In this document: positions 1-5,171 of the stretch, piece after piece
How positions within the stretch are numbered: position 1 is the first letter of the stretch
Layout: the number at the start of each line of letters is the position of its first letter
Assembly (NCBI GenBank): GCA_016930895.1
Contig: JAFGFV010000568.1
Coordinates: 1-7,731 of the forward strand
From: Spirochaetales bacterium
Lineage (GTDB): Bacteria > Spirochaetota > Spirochaetia > SZUA-6 > DRHE01
DNA: 7,731 nt
Direction: 5' to 3'
Made by a program: the position numbers and the translations under genes
Notes under the pieces: model-generated
What the model was told of the DNA's origin: nothing
Database searches by the model: none
What the model saw: only the letters and a program-made list of their open reading frames with translations

Positions 1-286
1 CCCGAAAGCTGATCTTGTGGTCCGGGATGCTCTCTTTGACCATGAGGTGTCCGCCCGCCGCGATCGCCCGTTCGAAGCAGTCGCAGTGCACGAACGCGGC
101 CGCGTCCCGGCCGAGCAACTGCCCCCCCTCGCAATGGAACATCTTCCGGAACGAGGGGTTCACGTAACGGATCTTCGTGTCCCCGTCGACCAGAAGCACG
201 CCGTTGGGGGTATGCTCCAGGATCGCCGTGAAGTACGAAGTCGATCCATCCTGGTCGGCTTTCCCGAAATCCCCGCCCGTCACCAC
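1..286 (-). CDS. PAS-domain protein, N-terminal part (runs off left edge)
   Basis: This is the first 95 codons of a minus-strand gene that continues beyond position 1. The translation reads as a PAS sensor fold: ILEHTPNGVLLVD at residues 22-34, then IRYVNPSFRKMF at 39-50, LLGRD at 57-61 and a Cys-rich HCDCFERA at 67-74. The N-terminal location and lack of a signal peptide suggest a cytoplasmic protein. The start is one of two adjacent GTG codons (286 or 283). A GGGAG at 296-292 sits 8 bases from the second GTG and 5 from the first, so 283 is at least as good. It begins 15-18 bases after the [2Fe-2S] ferredoxin stop, so it is probably cotranscribed. PAS domains with a DCFE-like segment occur, from memory, in proteins encoded beside [FeFe]-hydrogenase or NuoE/NuoF-like genes. 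The effector part (kinase, SpoIIE-type phosphatase or Fe-S domain) lies outside the window, so the full function cannot be told. Confidence 0.75.
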   Translation of the reverse strand, partial: MVTGGDFGKADQDGSTSYFTAILEHTPNGVLLVDGDTKIRYVNPSFRKMFHCEGGQLLGRDAAAFVHCDCFERAIAAGGHLMVKESIPDHKISFR

Positions 287-301
287 CTCCGCTCCCGATC
301 T

Positions 302-553
302 CTAGCCGCTCAGGGGCTGGACGATCCGCTCCCGGAAGGTCTTCTCGGCCTCCTCGGGATTCGCGCTGGACAGGGGCTCCTCCCCGATCTGCCAGTTCAG
401 TCCCTCGCCGCAACGCTCCATGCAGAAGGAGCCCTTGAGCTCTACCTTGTCCTCCAGACCATGTTCCTTGAGCAGCGCGGCGAAGCGGTCGATCACGAGC
501 CTCGCCCCCTTGATATGGCAGGAGCTGCCCACGCACACGGTCACTGTCACCAT
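302..553 (-). CDS. Thioredoxin-like [2Fe-2S] ferredoxin (NuoE/HymA C-terminal type)
   Basis: This small protein of 83 residues is predicted to be a soluble electron carrier. Four cysteines, C7, C12, C44 and C48, have the spacing C-x4-C-x31-C-x3-C. That is the [2Fe-2S] ligand pattern of the thioredoxin-fold ferredoxin domain of NuoE, HymA and HndA. The N-terminal helical domain of full NuoE is missing, so this is the stand-alone short form. The open frame extends to 610, but that extension is Arg-rich and overlaps cooF. ATG at 553 gives the normal beginning (MVTVTVCVGSSC). A GGGAGG at 570-565, inside the end of cooF, lies 11 bases upstream, and a GTG at 550 is an alternative. Only 7 bases separate it from the cooF stop, so translation is probably coupled. 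Its place after cooF suggests that it relays or senses electrons from CO oxidation, or belongs with the PAS protein downstream. The family call is firm; the role is inference. Confidence 0.85.
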   Translation of the reverse strand: MVTVTVCVGSSCHIKGARLVIDRFAALLKEHGLEDKVELKGSFCMERCGEGLNWQIGEEPLSSANPEEAEKTFRERIVQPLSG

Positions 554-560
554 GGCGATC

Positions 561-1100
561 TCAGCCTCCCGCCAGCTGCTCCTGGGCGCCTGCCGCCTGC
601 GCCTCGGCAAGCCGCGCCACCGCAGCCTTGCGCTTGTCCCGATTGGTCTCCCCCTCCTCCTCCAGGCGCAGGGCCTGGGTCGGGCAGGAGGCCACGCAGG
701 CCGGCAACAGCCCCTGCGCCAGCCGGGTGATGCACAGGTCGCACTTGAAGGCGGTCTTGCCGGTCGGACTCATGGCCATAACCCCGAAGGGGCAGGCCTG
801 GACGCACATCCCGCAGCCGATGCAGCGCTCCTCGTCCACCAGCACCGGCTTGCCCGGAGCCAGGCGGCTCACCGCGCCGGTGGGGCAGGCCAGGACGCAG
901 GCAGGTTCCTCGCAGTGCTGGCAGGACAGGGGAATGGCCCTCGGGCCGTAGCTCTCGACGTGGATCCGGTAGCCCGCCCGCTCGCCGTTCAGCACCATGA
1001 GCTGGAGGTCCTTGCTCTCGGAATGCGCGATCGCGCAGGCCAGCTCGCAGGTGTGGCAGCCCATGCAGCGTTCGATGTTTACCGTCACTTTCCTGGACAT
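561..1100 (-). CDS. cooF: CooF-type four-cluster ferredoxin, electron acceptor of CODH
   Basis: A 179-residue polyferredoxin of the HycB/CooF/DmsB family. Sixteen cysteines fall in four groups: C12/C15/C18/C22, C60/C63/C68/C72, C93/C96/C99/C103 and C120/C123/C135/C139. This predicts four [4Fe-4S] clusters. Length and cluster arrangement fit CooF, which accepts electrons from the CO dehydrogenase and passes them to a partner such as a hydrogenase or oxidoreductase. There is no signal peptide or membrane segment, so it is cytoplasmic. The last 35 residues are a charged, Ala/Gln-rich tail without cysteines. The ATG at 1100 follows the cooS stop by 7 bases, and a GGAGGAG at 1117-1111, in the last codons of cooS, serves as its ribosome-binding site. 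The same layout recurs at the next junction. The family includes subunits of formate dehydrogenases and reductases, but the adjacency to cooS makes CooF by far the best call. Confidence 0.93.
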   Translation of the reverse strand: MSRKVTVNIERCMGCHTCELACAIAHSESKDLQLMVLNGERAGYRIHVESYGPRAIPLSCQHCEEPACVLACPTGAVSRLAPGKPVLVDEERCIGCGMCVQACPFGVMAMSPTGKTAFKCDLCITRLAQGLLPACVASCPTQALRLEEEGETNRDKRKAAVARLAEAQAAGAQEQLAGG

Positions 1101-1107
1101 CTTCGGT

Positions 1108-3033
1108 TCACTCCTCCGGCGGAAACGGCTGCGGGTACATCATGGGCTTGAGCTTCAGCGCCTTGCGCTTCTTGTCGATGTGCCGGATCATCAGGCGGGC
1201 CGCCTCGATGGGGTCCGCCTCGAAGGCCCACTTGCCGCCCACGTCCTTCTCCATTTCGTCGGTCAGGTACTTGTACAGGTTCGGGGCCCCGACTACGGGC
1301 AGGGGGCGGCAGAGCACGGTGTACACCCCCGAGGCCACGAAGTAGAAGCCGATCGAGACCGCCTTCTCGCTCATCCACTCCGGCGCGGCGCCGGCTACCG
1401 GGAGCTCCGAGATGTCATCGCCCAGTCCACCCTCGGCCACCACGTTGGCGAGCACACGTAGGATGCGGCTGTTGTCCACGCACGAGCCCAGGTGCAGCAC
1501 CGGCGGGATGCCCACGGCCTGACAGACCTCCTGCAGACCCTTGCCCGAGCACTTGAAGGCCGCCTCGGGCTGCATCAAGTCGTGCTTGCCGCAGGTGATG
1601 GCGTTGCACCCCGTGGACACCACCAGCACGTCGTTGGCCAGGAGCTCCTTCACCATCTGCAGGTGCCCCTGCTCATAATCCACGTTGGGGTTCGAACACC
1701 CCACCACCCCTGCGGCTCCGCGCAAGCGGCCGGCGATGATCGCGTCGTTGAGGGGGCGGTAGGTCGAGCGGTACTTGCCTCCCAGGAACCGGAAGACGTT
1801 CTCGGTGCTGAAGCCCGCCACCAACCCGGTGGAGACGCCGGGTACGAACTTCTTGCCGTTGCGGTTGGAGTAGTTGTCGATCGCCGTCTCCAACATCATC
1901 TTGGCGGTCTCCACCGCCTTTTCCTCGTGGAACTCGACGTGGTCGAATCCGGGCATCTTGGCCTTGGGCGAGGTGGTGATCAGCTTGGTATGGAAGTGCT
2001 TGGCCGTGTTGGCCAGCCCCGGCATGATGCACTGCACGTCCACCACCATCATGTCCACCACGCCGGTCATCAGGGCCAGCTCCTGCTGCAGAAAGCTGCC
2101 GGCCACCGAGACGCCGTGGCGCATCAGGATCTCGATGGCGGTGCAGCAGATGCCCCCCAGCTGGATCCCCTTGGCCCCCTTGGCCTGGGCCTTCTTCACC
2201 ATCTCCTCGTCCTGGCTCACGACCGCGATGATGTCCGACAGGGTCGGTTCATGCCCATGGACGATCACGTTGACGTGGTCCTCCTTCAGGATCCCCAGGT
2301 TGGCGATCGCCCGCAGGGGATTCGGGGAACCGAACAGGACATCCGAAATCTCGGTGGCGATCATGGAGCCGCCCCAGCCGTCACCCAGGCAGGCTCTCAA
2401 GCCCTGCTTGATCACGTTCTTGTACTCCGCATCCACCCCGATGTGGGTCCGGTGCATGATCTCCACGATCTCCCGGTCCACGGCGCGAGGAAAGATCCCG
2501 AACTCGTTCCACAGCTTCTGGCGCGCAGGGGGCGCGGTCGCGGCCATCTTCAGGGTGCCGTGCTGCTGCCCGAACTCGTTCAGCGCGGCCTCGGCCACTT
2601 CCCCGGCAAGGGCGACCAGGTCCTTGCCTTCGGTCTTGATGCCGTACACCTCCTCCGCCACGGCCCTGAGCTTCTCGGGGCTGCGGACCTGGTAGTCGCC
2701 GTCGGGGTTCTGCCCGACCATATAGAGGGTGTGGGCGATGTCTCTGCCATGGTCCGAGTGGGCCGCCGCGCCTGCGGCGATCATGCGCACCAGATGCCGG
2801 GCGGCGATCGTGTCGGCGGTGGCGCCGCAGATGCCCGTCTTGGGGCCGTCACCGAAGGGGTCGATCCTGCACGGCCCCATGCTGCAGTGGCGGCAGCACA
2901 ACCCCAGGGTACCGAACCCGCACTGGGGCTGCATCGCGTCGTAGCGGTCCCAGACCGTCGGGATGTTCTGGACTTCGGCGACCTGGACCATCTGCTGGGT
3001 TGCCTTGTCCGCGTACTTCAGCTCTCGGGCCAT
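1108..3033 (-). CDS. cooS: Anaerobic Ni-Fe carbon monoxide dehydrogenase catalytic subunit
   Basis: This 641-residue enzyme interconverts CO and CO2 at a [NiFe4S4] C-cluster; 620-640 residues is usual. C38 and C46 match the inter-subunit D-cluster ligands (C-x7-C). C47, C50, C55 and C69 match the B-cluster. The C-cluster ligands are H261 (HGHEPTLS), C297 of the CC pair at 296-297, C335, C446, C476 and C518 (GSCVDNSR). Lys557 in SEKA corresponds to the catalytic Lys of Carboxydothermus CODH-II. In the histidine ladder near residue 92 the pattern is H92, H95, D98, H101, where CODH-II, from memory, has His at the third place. No signal peptide is present, so it is cytoplasmic and probably a homodimer. 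ATG at 3033 is fixed by GGAGG at 3045-3041, 7 bases upstream. No acetyl-CoA synthase genes are nearby, so it looks like a stand-alone CO oxidiser rather than a CODH/ACS subunit. Confidence 0.97.
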   Translation of the reverse strand: MARELKYADKATQQMVQVAEVQNIPTVWDRYDAMQPQCGFGTLGLCCRHCSMGPCRIDPFGDGPKTGICGATADTIAARHLVRMIAAGAAAHSDHGRDIAHTLYMVGQNPDGDYQVRSPEKLRAVAEEVYGIKTEGKDLVALAGEVAEAALNEFGQQHGTLKMAATAPPARQKLWNEFGIFPRAVDREIVEIMHRTHIGVDAEYKNVIKQGLRACLGDGWGGSMIATEISDVLFGSPNPLRAIANLGILKEDHVNVIVHGHEPTLSDIIAVVSQDEEMVKKAQAKGAKGIQLGGICCTAIEILMRHGVSVAGSFLQQELALMTGVVDMMVVDVQCIMPGLANTAKHFHTKLITTSPKAKMPGFDHVEFHEEKAVETAKMMLETAIDNYSNRNGKKFVPGVSTGLVAGFSTENVFRFLGGKYRSTYRPLNDAIIAGRLRGAAGVVGCSNPNVDYEQGHLQMVKELLANDVLVVSTGCNAITCGKHDLMQPEAAFKCSGKGLQEVCQAVGIPPVLHLGSCVDNSRILRVLANVVAEGGLGDDISELPVAGAAPEWMSEKAVSIGFYFVASGVYTVLCRPLPVVGAPNLYKYLTDEMEKDVGGKWAFEADPIEAARLMIRHIDKKRKALKLKPMMYPQPFPPEE

Positions 3034-3063
3034 ACTGAAACCTCCAGTTCAATGTTTTTCAGT
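3034..3063 (-). promoter_or_regulatory. Hairpin enclosing the cooS ribosome-binding site
   Basis: On the minus strand the 7-base arm ACTGAAA (3063-3057) is an exact reverse complement of TTTCAGT (3040-3034), which abuts the cooS ATG. The 16-base loop contains the GGAGG Shine-Dalgarno at 3045-3041. In mRNA this would expose the ribosome-binding site in the loop or tie down the start codon region. The stem is AU-rich, so it may be weak. Whether it regulates translation is inference. Confidence 0.4.
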
Positions 3064-3071
3064 GCCGGATG

Positions 3072-3085
3072 ATGATTACGATCAA
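3072..3085 (-). promoter_or_regulatory. FNR/CRP-family-like binding site upstream of cooS
   Basis: The minus strand reads TTGAT-CGTA-ATCAT, nine of ten bases of the FNR/DNR consensus TTGAT-N4-ATCAA. Its centre is about 45 bases from the cooS start codon. That leaves no room for a normal class II promoter, which would start transcription inside the ribosome-binding site. If bound, it would act as a roadblock or repressor site within the transcribed leader, or serve an unusual promoter. The CooA consensus (TGTCR-N6-YGACA) does not fit. Confidence 0.35.
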
Positions 3086-3132
3086 TAGCGCAAAATGGGG
3101 AAGGAAACCAGTTGAGCCGCCTGCAAGGCCGA

Positions 3133-3276
3133 TCAGATTCTCGCGCTTCTCCCGCCATCCTGCTGCTTTTTTCCGTTCCTTCGGTATCGGTGCGTACTGC
3201 CGGGGCTGTGTGAGGCATACCTTGAGGGCTGTGGAACACGGTGGGATGTATGGTCAGAGAGGGCGGGTTGCCGCAT
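3133..3276 (-). CDS. Possible small protein or leader peptide upstream of cooS
   Basis: A 47-codon ORF starts at ATG 3276 and ends at TGA 3135-3133. An AAGGAG at 3289-3284 is exactly 7 bases from the ATG, and the predicted transcription start lies about 36 bases upstream, so the signals for translation are good. The product is basic and hydrophilic, rich in Arg, Ser, His and Gln, without cysteines, a membrane segment or a signal peptide. I recognise no family. Against it being a real gene, only about 62 percent of its third codon positions are G or C, and it uses AGG and AGA codons, unlike the neighbouring genes. It could be a leader peptide, an eroded remnant of a gene once served by this promoter, or a chance frame in a structured RNA. 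Confidence 0.3.
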   Translation of the reverse strand: MRQPALSDHTSHRVPQPSRYASHSPGSTHRYRRNGKKQQDGGRSARI

Positions 3277-3318
3277 GCTCACTCTCCTTACCTCGATACT
3301 GCATCCGTCCAAGGTCGC

Positions 3319-3347
3319 ATTATACAGTAGCTGCAAATCATTTTCAA
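3319..3347 (-). promoter_or_regulatory. Strong sigma-70 promoter leading into cooS
   Basis: On the minus strand TTGAAA (3347-3342) and TATAAT (3324-3319) are separated by exactly 17 bases, nearly the perfect consensus. Transcription would start near 3312, about 280 bases before the cooS ATG, and read through the small ORF into cooS-cooF and the downstream genes. No clear terminator lies between it and cooS. It is the best promoter I can see for cooS. Confidence 0.65.
3332..3346 (-). promoter_or_regulatory. Fur-family-like operator overlapping the promoter
   Basis: The minus strand reads TGAAAAT-G-ATTTGCA. The halves form a 7-1-7 inverted repeat with one mismatch, and 12 of 14 positions agree with the Fur box TGATAAT-N-ATTATCA. 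It covers most of the -35 element and the adjacent spacer, where a bound Fur-family repressor (Fur, Zur, PerR or nickel-responsive Nur) would block RNA polymerase. Which metal or regulator is involved cannot be read from the site. Iron or nickel control would make sense for a Ni-Fe-S enzyme, but that is inference. Confidence 0.45.
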
Positions 3348-3383
3348 TACCTAATCGCTCATATATACACTCGAACCTACACA

Positions 3384-3409
3384 GCAGGCCCCGGCCAGGC
3401 CGGCCCTGC
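3384..3409 (-). terminator. GC-rich hairpin after cooC, possible terminator
   Basis: An inverted repeat pairs GCAGG with CCTGC and CCGG with CCGG, around a loop of about five bases with a small internal mismatch. It begins about 25 bases after the cooC stop codon. No run of U follows on the minus strand, so it is at best a weak or factor-dependent terminator. It could simply protect the cooC mRNA end. Confidence 0.3.
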
Positions 3410-3438
3410 GCCTAACCCAGGCCGGTATTGCGCCTAAG
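3395..3438. repeat. 22-base tandem direct repeat spanning the cooC stop codon
   Basis: Two adjacent 22-base units, 3395-3416 and 3417-3438, match at 18 positions. Three of the four mismatches are consecutive at unit positions 10-12; the last is at position 22. Each unit contains CCAGGCCGG and TGCGCCTAA. The cooC stop lies in the second unit, and the duplicate copy carries the same TTAG. It looks like a local duplication that diverged afterwards. Confidence 0.65.
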
Positions 3439-4192
3439 CGAGCCCCGCCAGCACCGTCCGGACCTGCTCCAGCGCCTCCGGGCCCACCTCCAGGAAGGAG
3501 AGCTCGTTGGTGCTCACCCGGCGGACCTCGTCGGACAGGCCGACGAAGCCAAGGACCTCGAGCCCCGCGGCGTTCGTGCGGATGAACTCCTCCTGGTCCG
3601 GCCCCTGGATCTTGTTGCCAACCACCATGACCCGCTTGATCCCTATGTCGCGGGCCAGCTTCTGGATGCGGAAGGCGGTCTCGATGCTGGTCCGGTTGGG
3701 CTCCACCACTACGAGCATGACATCCACGCCGATGGCGGTCCCCCGGCCCAGGTGCTCGATGCCGGCTTCCATGTCCAGGATCACCCAGTCCTTGCGGTTG
3801 ACCATCAGGTGACCCAGGAGGCTCTTCAGGAACGCGTTCTCCGGACAGGCGCAGCCGCCCCCTCCACGCTGCACCGTGCCCATGACCAGCAGCCGGATTC
3901 CTTCGTGCTCCACCCAGTAGGTCTCGGGGATGTCGTCGACCTTGGGGTTCATGGTAAAGAAAGGGGCCGGCTCCCCCACCCGGGTCCCCGTGCGCTCGGC
4001 GATCAGCTCCTTCATCTCGATGATGGGCGTGATCGCCCGCTCCGGGGGGATCTGAAAGAGGGTTGCCAGGTTCATGTCCGGGTCGGCGTCGACGACCAGG
4101 ACCTTGTTGCCCTGATCGCGGAGCACCCGCGCCATCAGGGCAGAGAGGGTGCTCTTGCCTACACCGCCCTTGCCGGTTACGGCGATCTTCAT
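3434..4192 (-). CDS. cooC: CODH nickel-insertion accessory ATPase CooC
   Basis: A 252-residue MinD/ParA-like (SIMIBI) ATPase that assists insertion of nickel into the CODH C-cluster. The deviant Walker A motif GKGGVGKST is at residues 7-15 with both lysines, K8 (signature) and K13. VVDADPDMNLA is at 33-43. The CAC motif (C114, C116) is the metal-binding CxC that, in Carboxydothermus CooC1, joins the dimer around nickel or zinc. A Walker B-like segment (VILDMEAG) follows. It is soluble and of normal length. It has its own promoter and is separated from cooS by 400 bases instead of being in a tight operon. The ATG at 4192 begins the standard MKIAVTGKGG sequence. The Shine-Dalgarno before it is poor: only an AGGA about 12 bases away. 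The related AcsF of CODH/ACS clusters is the alternative, but no acs genes are present. Confidence 0.95.
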   Translation of the reverse strand: MKIAVTGKGGVGKSTLSALMARVLRDQGNKVLVVDADPDMNLATLFQIPPERAITPIIEMKELIAERTGTRVGEPAPFFTMNPKVDDIPETYWVEHEGIRLLVMGTVQRGGGGCACPENAFLKSLLGHLMVNRKDWVILDMEAGIEHLGRGTAIGVDVMLVVVEPNRTSIETAFRIQKLARDIGIKRVMVVGNKIQGPDQEEFIRTNAAGLEVLGFVGLSDEVRRVSTNELSFLEVGPEALEQVRTVLAGLA

Positions 4193-4229
4193 GGTTCGCA
4201 GAATCCTGCTTGCTTGCAGCCGTGGCTCC

Positions 4230-4248
4230 GGGGCCCAACCGCGGCCCC
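4230..4248. repeat. Perfect inverted repeat at the cooC transcription start
   Basis: GGGGCC (4230-4235) and GGCCCC (4243-4248) form a perfect 6-base stem with a 7-base loop. The repeat begins directly after the -10 element of the cooC promoter and covers the predicted start site near 4242. It could be an operator or an RNA hairpin at the 5' end. In a GC-rich genome it could also be chance. Confidence 0.3.
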
Positions 4249-4277
4249 AGTATAGAACGCCCCCAGCGGGAAGTCAA
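4249..4277 (-). promoter_or_regulatory. Sigma-70 promoter of cooC
   Basis: On the minus strand TTGACT (4277-4272) and TATACT (4254-4249) are spaced by 17 bases, one mismatch each from consensus. An AT-rich stretch (ATTTATTTG) precedes the -35 element and may act as an UP element. The leader before the cooC ATG would be about 50 bases. It separates cooC expression from the mobA-fdhD pair upstream. Confidence 0.65.
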
Positions 4278-4302
4278 ACAAATAAATCGTGGAGCCGGCC
4301 AC
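4274..4302 (-). terminator. Weak terminator candidate after fdhD
   Basis: About 30 bases after the fdhD stop, GTGG (4302-4299) pairs with CCAC (4292-4289) across a 6-base loop, followed by a T-rich stretch (GATTTATTTGTTT). The stem is short, so termination would be inefficient. The T-rich part also runs into the cooC -35 element. Confidence 0.25.
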
Positions 4303-4331
4303 TCGCCGAGGTTCCCGCCTCTGCCCGCAGC

Positions 4332-5171
4332 TCACCCGCCGCTGAGGAGCCGTTCGGGGGCGCTGTACACATTGAGGCGGCGACCCCGGGCGAACCCCAC
4401 CAGGGTCAGGTTCGACCGGCGGGCCAGGGCCACGCTCCGGTCCGTGGGGGCGCTCCGGGAGGCGAGGACCGGCACCCCGCACCGCAGCGCTTTGCCGAGG
4501 AGCTCCGAGGACAGCCGCCCGCTGGCGAGCAGCGCCTTGTCGGCAAAGTCTCCTCCGGCGGACAGCTGGGCCCCGATCACCTTGTCCACGGCGTTGTGGC
4601 GGCCGATGTCCTCCCGCAGGAAGAGCAGGCCCGAGGCATCGGCCAGGGCGGCCATGTGCACACCGCCGGTGCGCCGGTGCACCTCCGAAGCCCGCAGCGC
4701 CTCCTGCATGAGGTCCGAAAGCGATCCGGGAGTGAGCCAGCCGGGCTGCCCGGGAGTCGGGAGTCGATTTTCGAAAGTCGGGTCCCCCGCCGCCGGCGCC
4801 TGCGCCGCCTCGGCCGCGCCGGCGGTATCCCCGGCCGGAGAGCCGGCGTCCTCGGCGTACAGGGCCCCGCAGGCCGTGCCGACAACCCCCGGCAGGCGCA
4901 GCCCCTCCGGGTCGATCTCCGGGGCCAGCTCGACGAAGGCGCTCCAGCCCGCCCGGTTGACGACCACGCGGCGGATCTGCTCGCCGCGCTCGATCAGGCC
5001 GTTGGTGAAGAAGAAACCGCGCACCAGGTCCTCGAGGTCCGCCGGAGAGCACAGCAGGGTGGCCAGGCGCCGGGGGCCCGCCAGCAGCCTGAGCGGGATC
5101 TCCTCGGTGACCAGGTCGTCCAGCCACTCCCGAGCGGGGCCCTCGACGCGCAGGATGCGCAAGGATTTCAA
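4332..5171 (-). CDS. fdhD: Formate dehydrogenase accessory sulfurtransferase FdhD
   Basis: A 279-residue protein that transfers sulfur from a cysteine desulfurase to the Mo/W-bisMGD cofactor, a step needed for active formate dehydrogenase. Family signatures are TLLCSPADLEDLVRGFFFTNG at about 38-58, TGGVHMAALA at 168-177 and REDIGRHNAVDKVIGA at 186-201. The usual CGxC loop appears as C101-G-A-L, so only its first cysteine, the one reported essential in E. coli, is kept. It is followed by an Ala/Gly/Pro-rich insertion at about 106-142. The start is TTG at 5171: AGGAGG at 5184-5179 is 7 bases upstream, and TTGA overlaps the mobA stop by 4 bases, so translation is coupled. The frame stays open upstream to 5837, but that part only shadows mobA. 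The formate dehydrogenase itself is not in the window. Confidence 0.93.
   Translation of the reverse strand: MKSLRILRVEGPAREWLDDLVTEEIPLRLLAGPRRLATLLCSPADLEDLVRGFFFTNGLIERGEQIRRVVVNRAGWSAFVELAPEIDPEGLRLPGVVGTACGALYAEDAGSPAGDTAGAAEAAQAPAAGDPTFENRLPTPGQPGWLTPGSLSDLMQEALRASEVHRRTGGVHMAALADASGLLFLREDIGRHNAVDKVIGAQLSAGGDFADKALLASGRLSSELLGKALRCGVPVLASRSAPTDRSVALARRSNLTLVGFARGRRLNVYSAPERLLSGG

Larger units (their letters stand above)
3034..3433. other. Intergenic region between cooC and cooS (400 bases, regulatory)
   Basis: No recognisable gene family is encoded here in any frame, and the base composition is visibly less GC-rich than the flanking genes. On the minus strand, towards cooS, it holds in order: part of a tandem repeat and a GC-rich hairpin after cooC, a strong sigma-70 promoter with a Fur-like palindrome, a 47-codon ORF with a good ribosome-binding site, about 50 unexplained bases, an FNR/CRP-like site, and a hairpin around the cooS ribosome-binding site. 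Each is listed separately. Together they predict an mRNA leader of roughly 280 bases before cooS. I do not recognise a known riboswitch class in it. Confidence 0.7.

Noticed and set aside
302..610. A longer [2Fe-2S] ferredoxin starting at 610
   Set aside because: The extra N-terminal residues are Arg-rich and overlap the end of cooF, while ATG 553 gives the normal family N-terminus.
1492..3072. A 526-codon plus-strand frame opposite cooS
   Set aside because: It is antisense to a fully conserved cooS. Its translation is a His/Gly/Leu/Asp-rich shadow of the GC-rich codon pattern with no family signature.
3034..3433. A CooA or RcoM site, or a known nickel or molybdenum cofactor riboswitch, upstream of cooS
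   Set aside because: No TGTCR-N6-YGACA pair or spaced RcoM-like repeat was found, and I could not match the leader to any riboswitch consensus I know.
1108..4192. A CODH/acetyl-CoA synthase (Wood-Ljungdahl) operon
   Set aside because: No acsB, acsC, acsD or acsE gene is present. CooS is followed by cooF, which indicates a stand-alone CODH.
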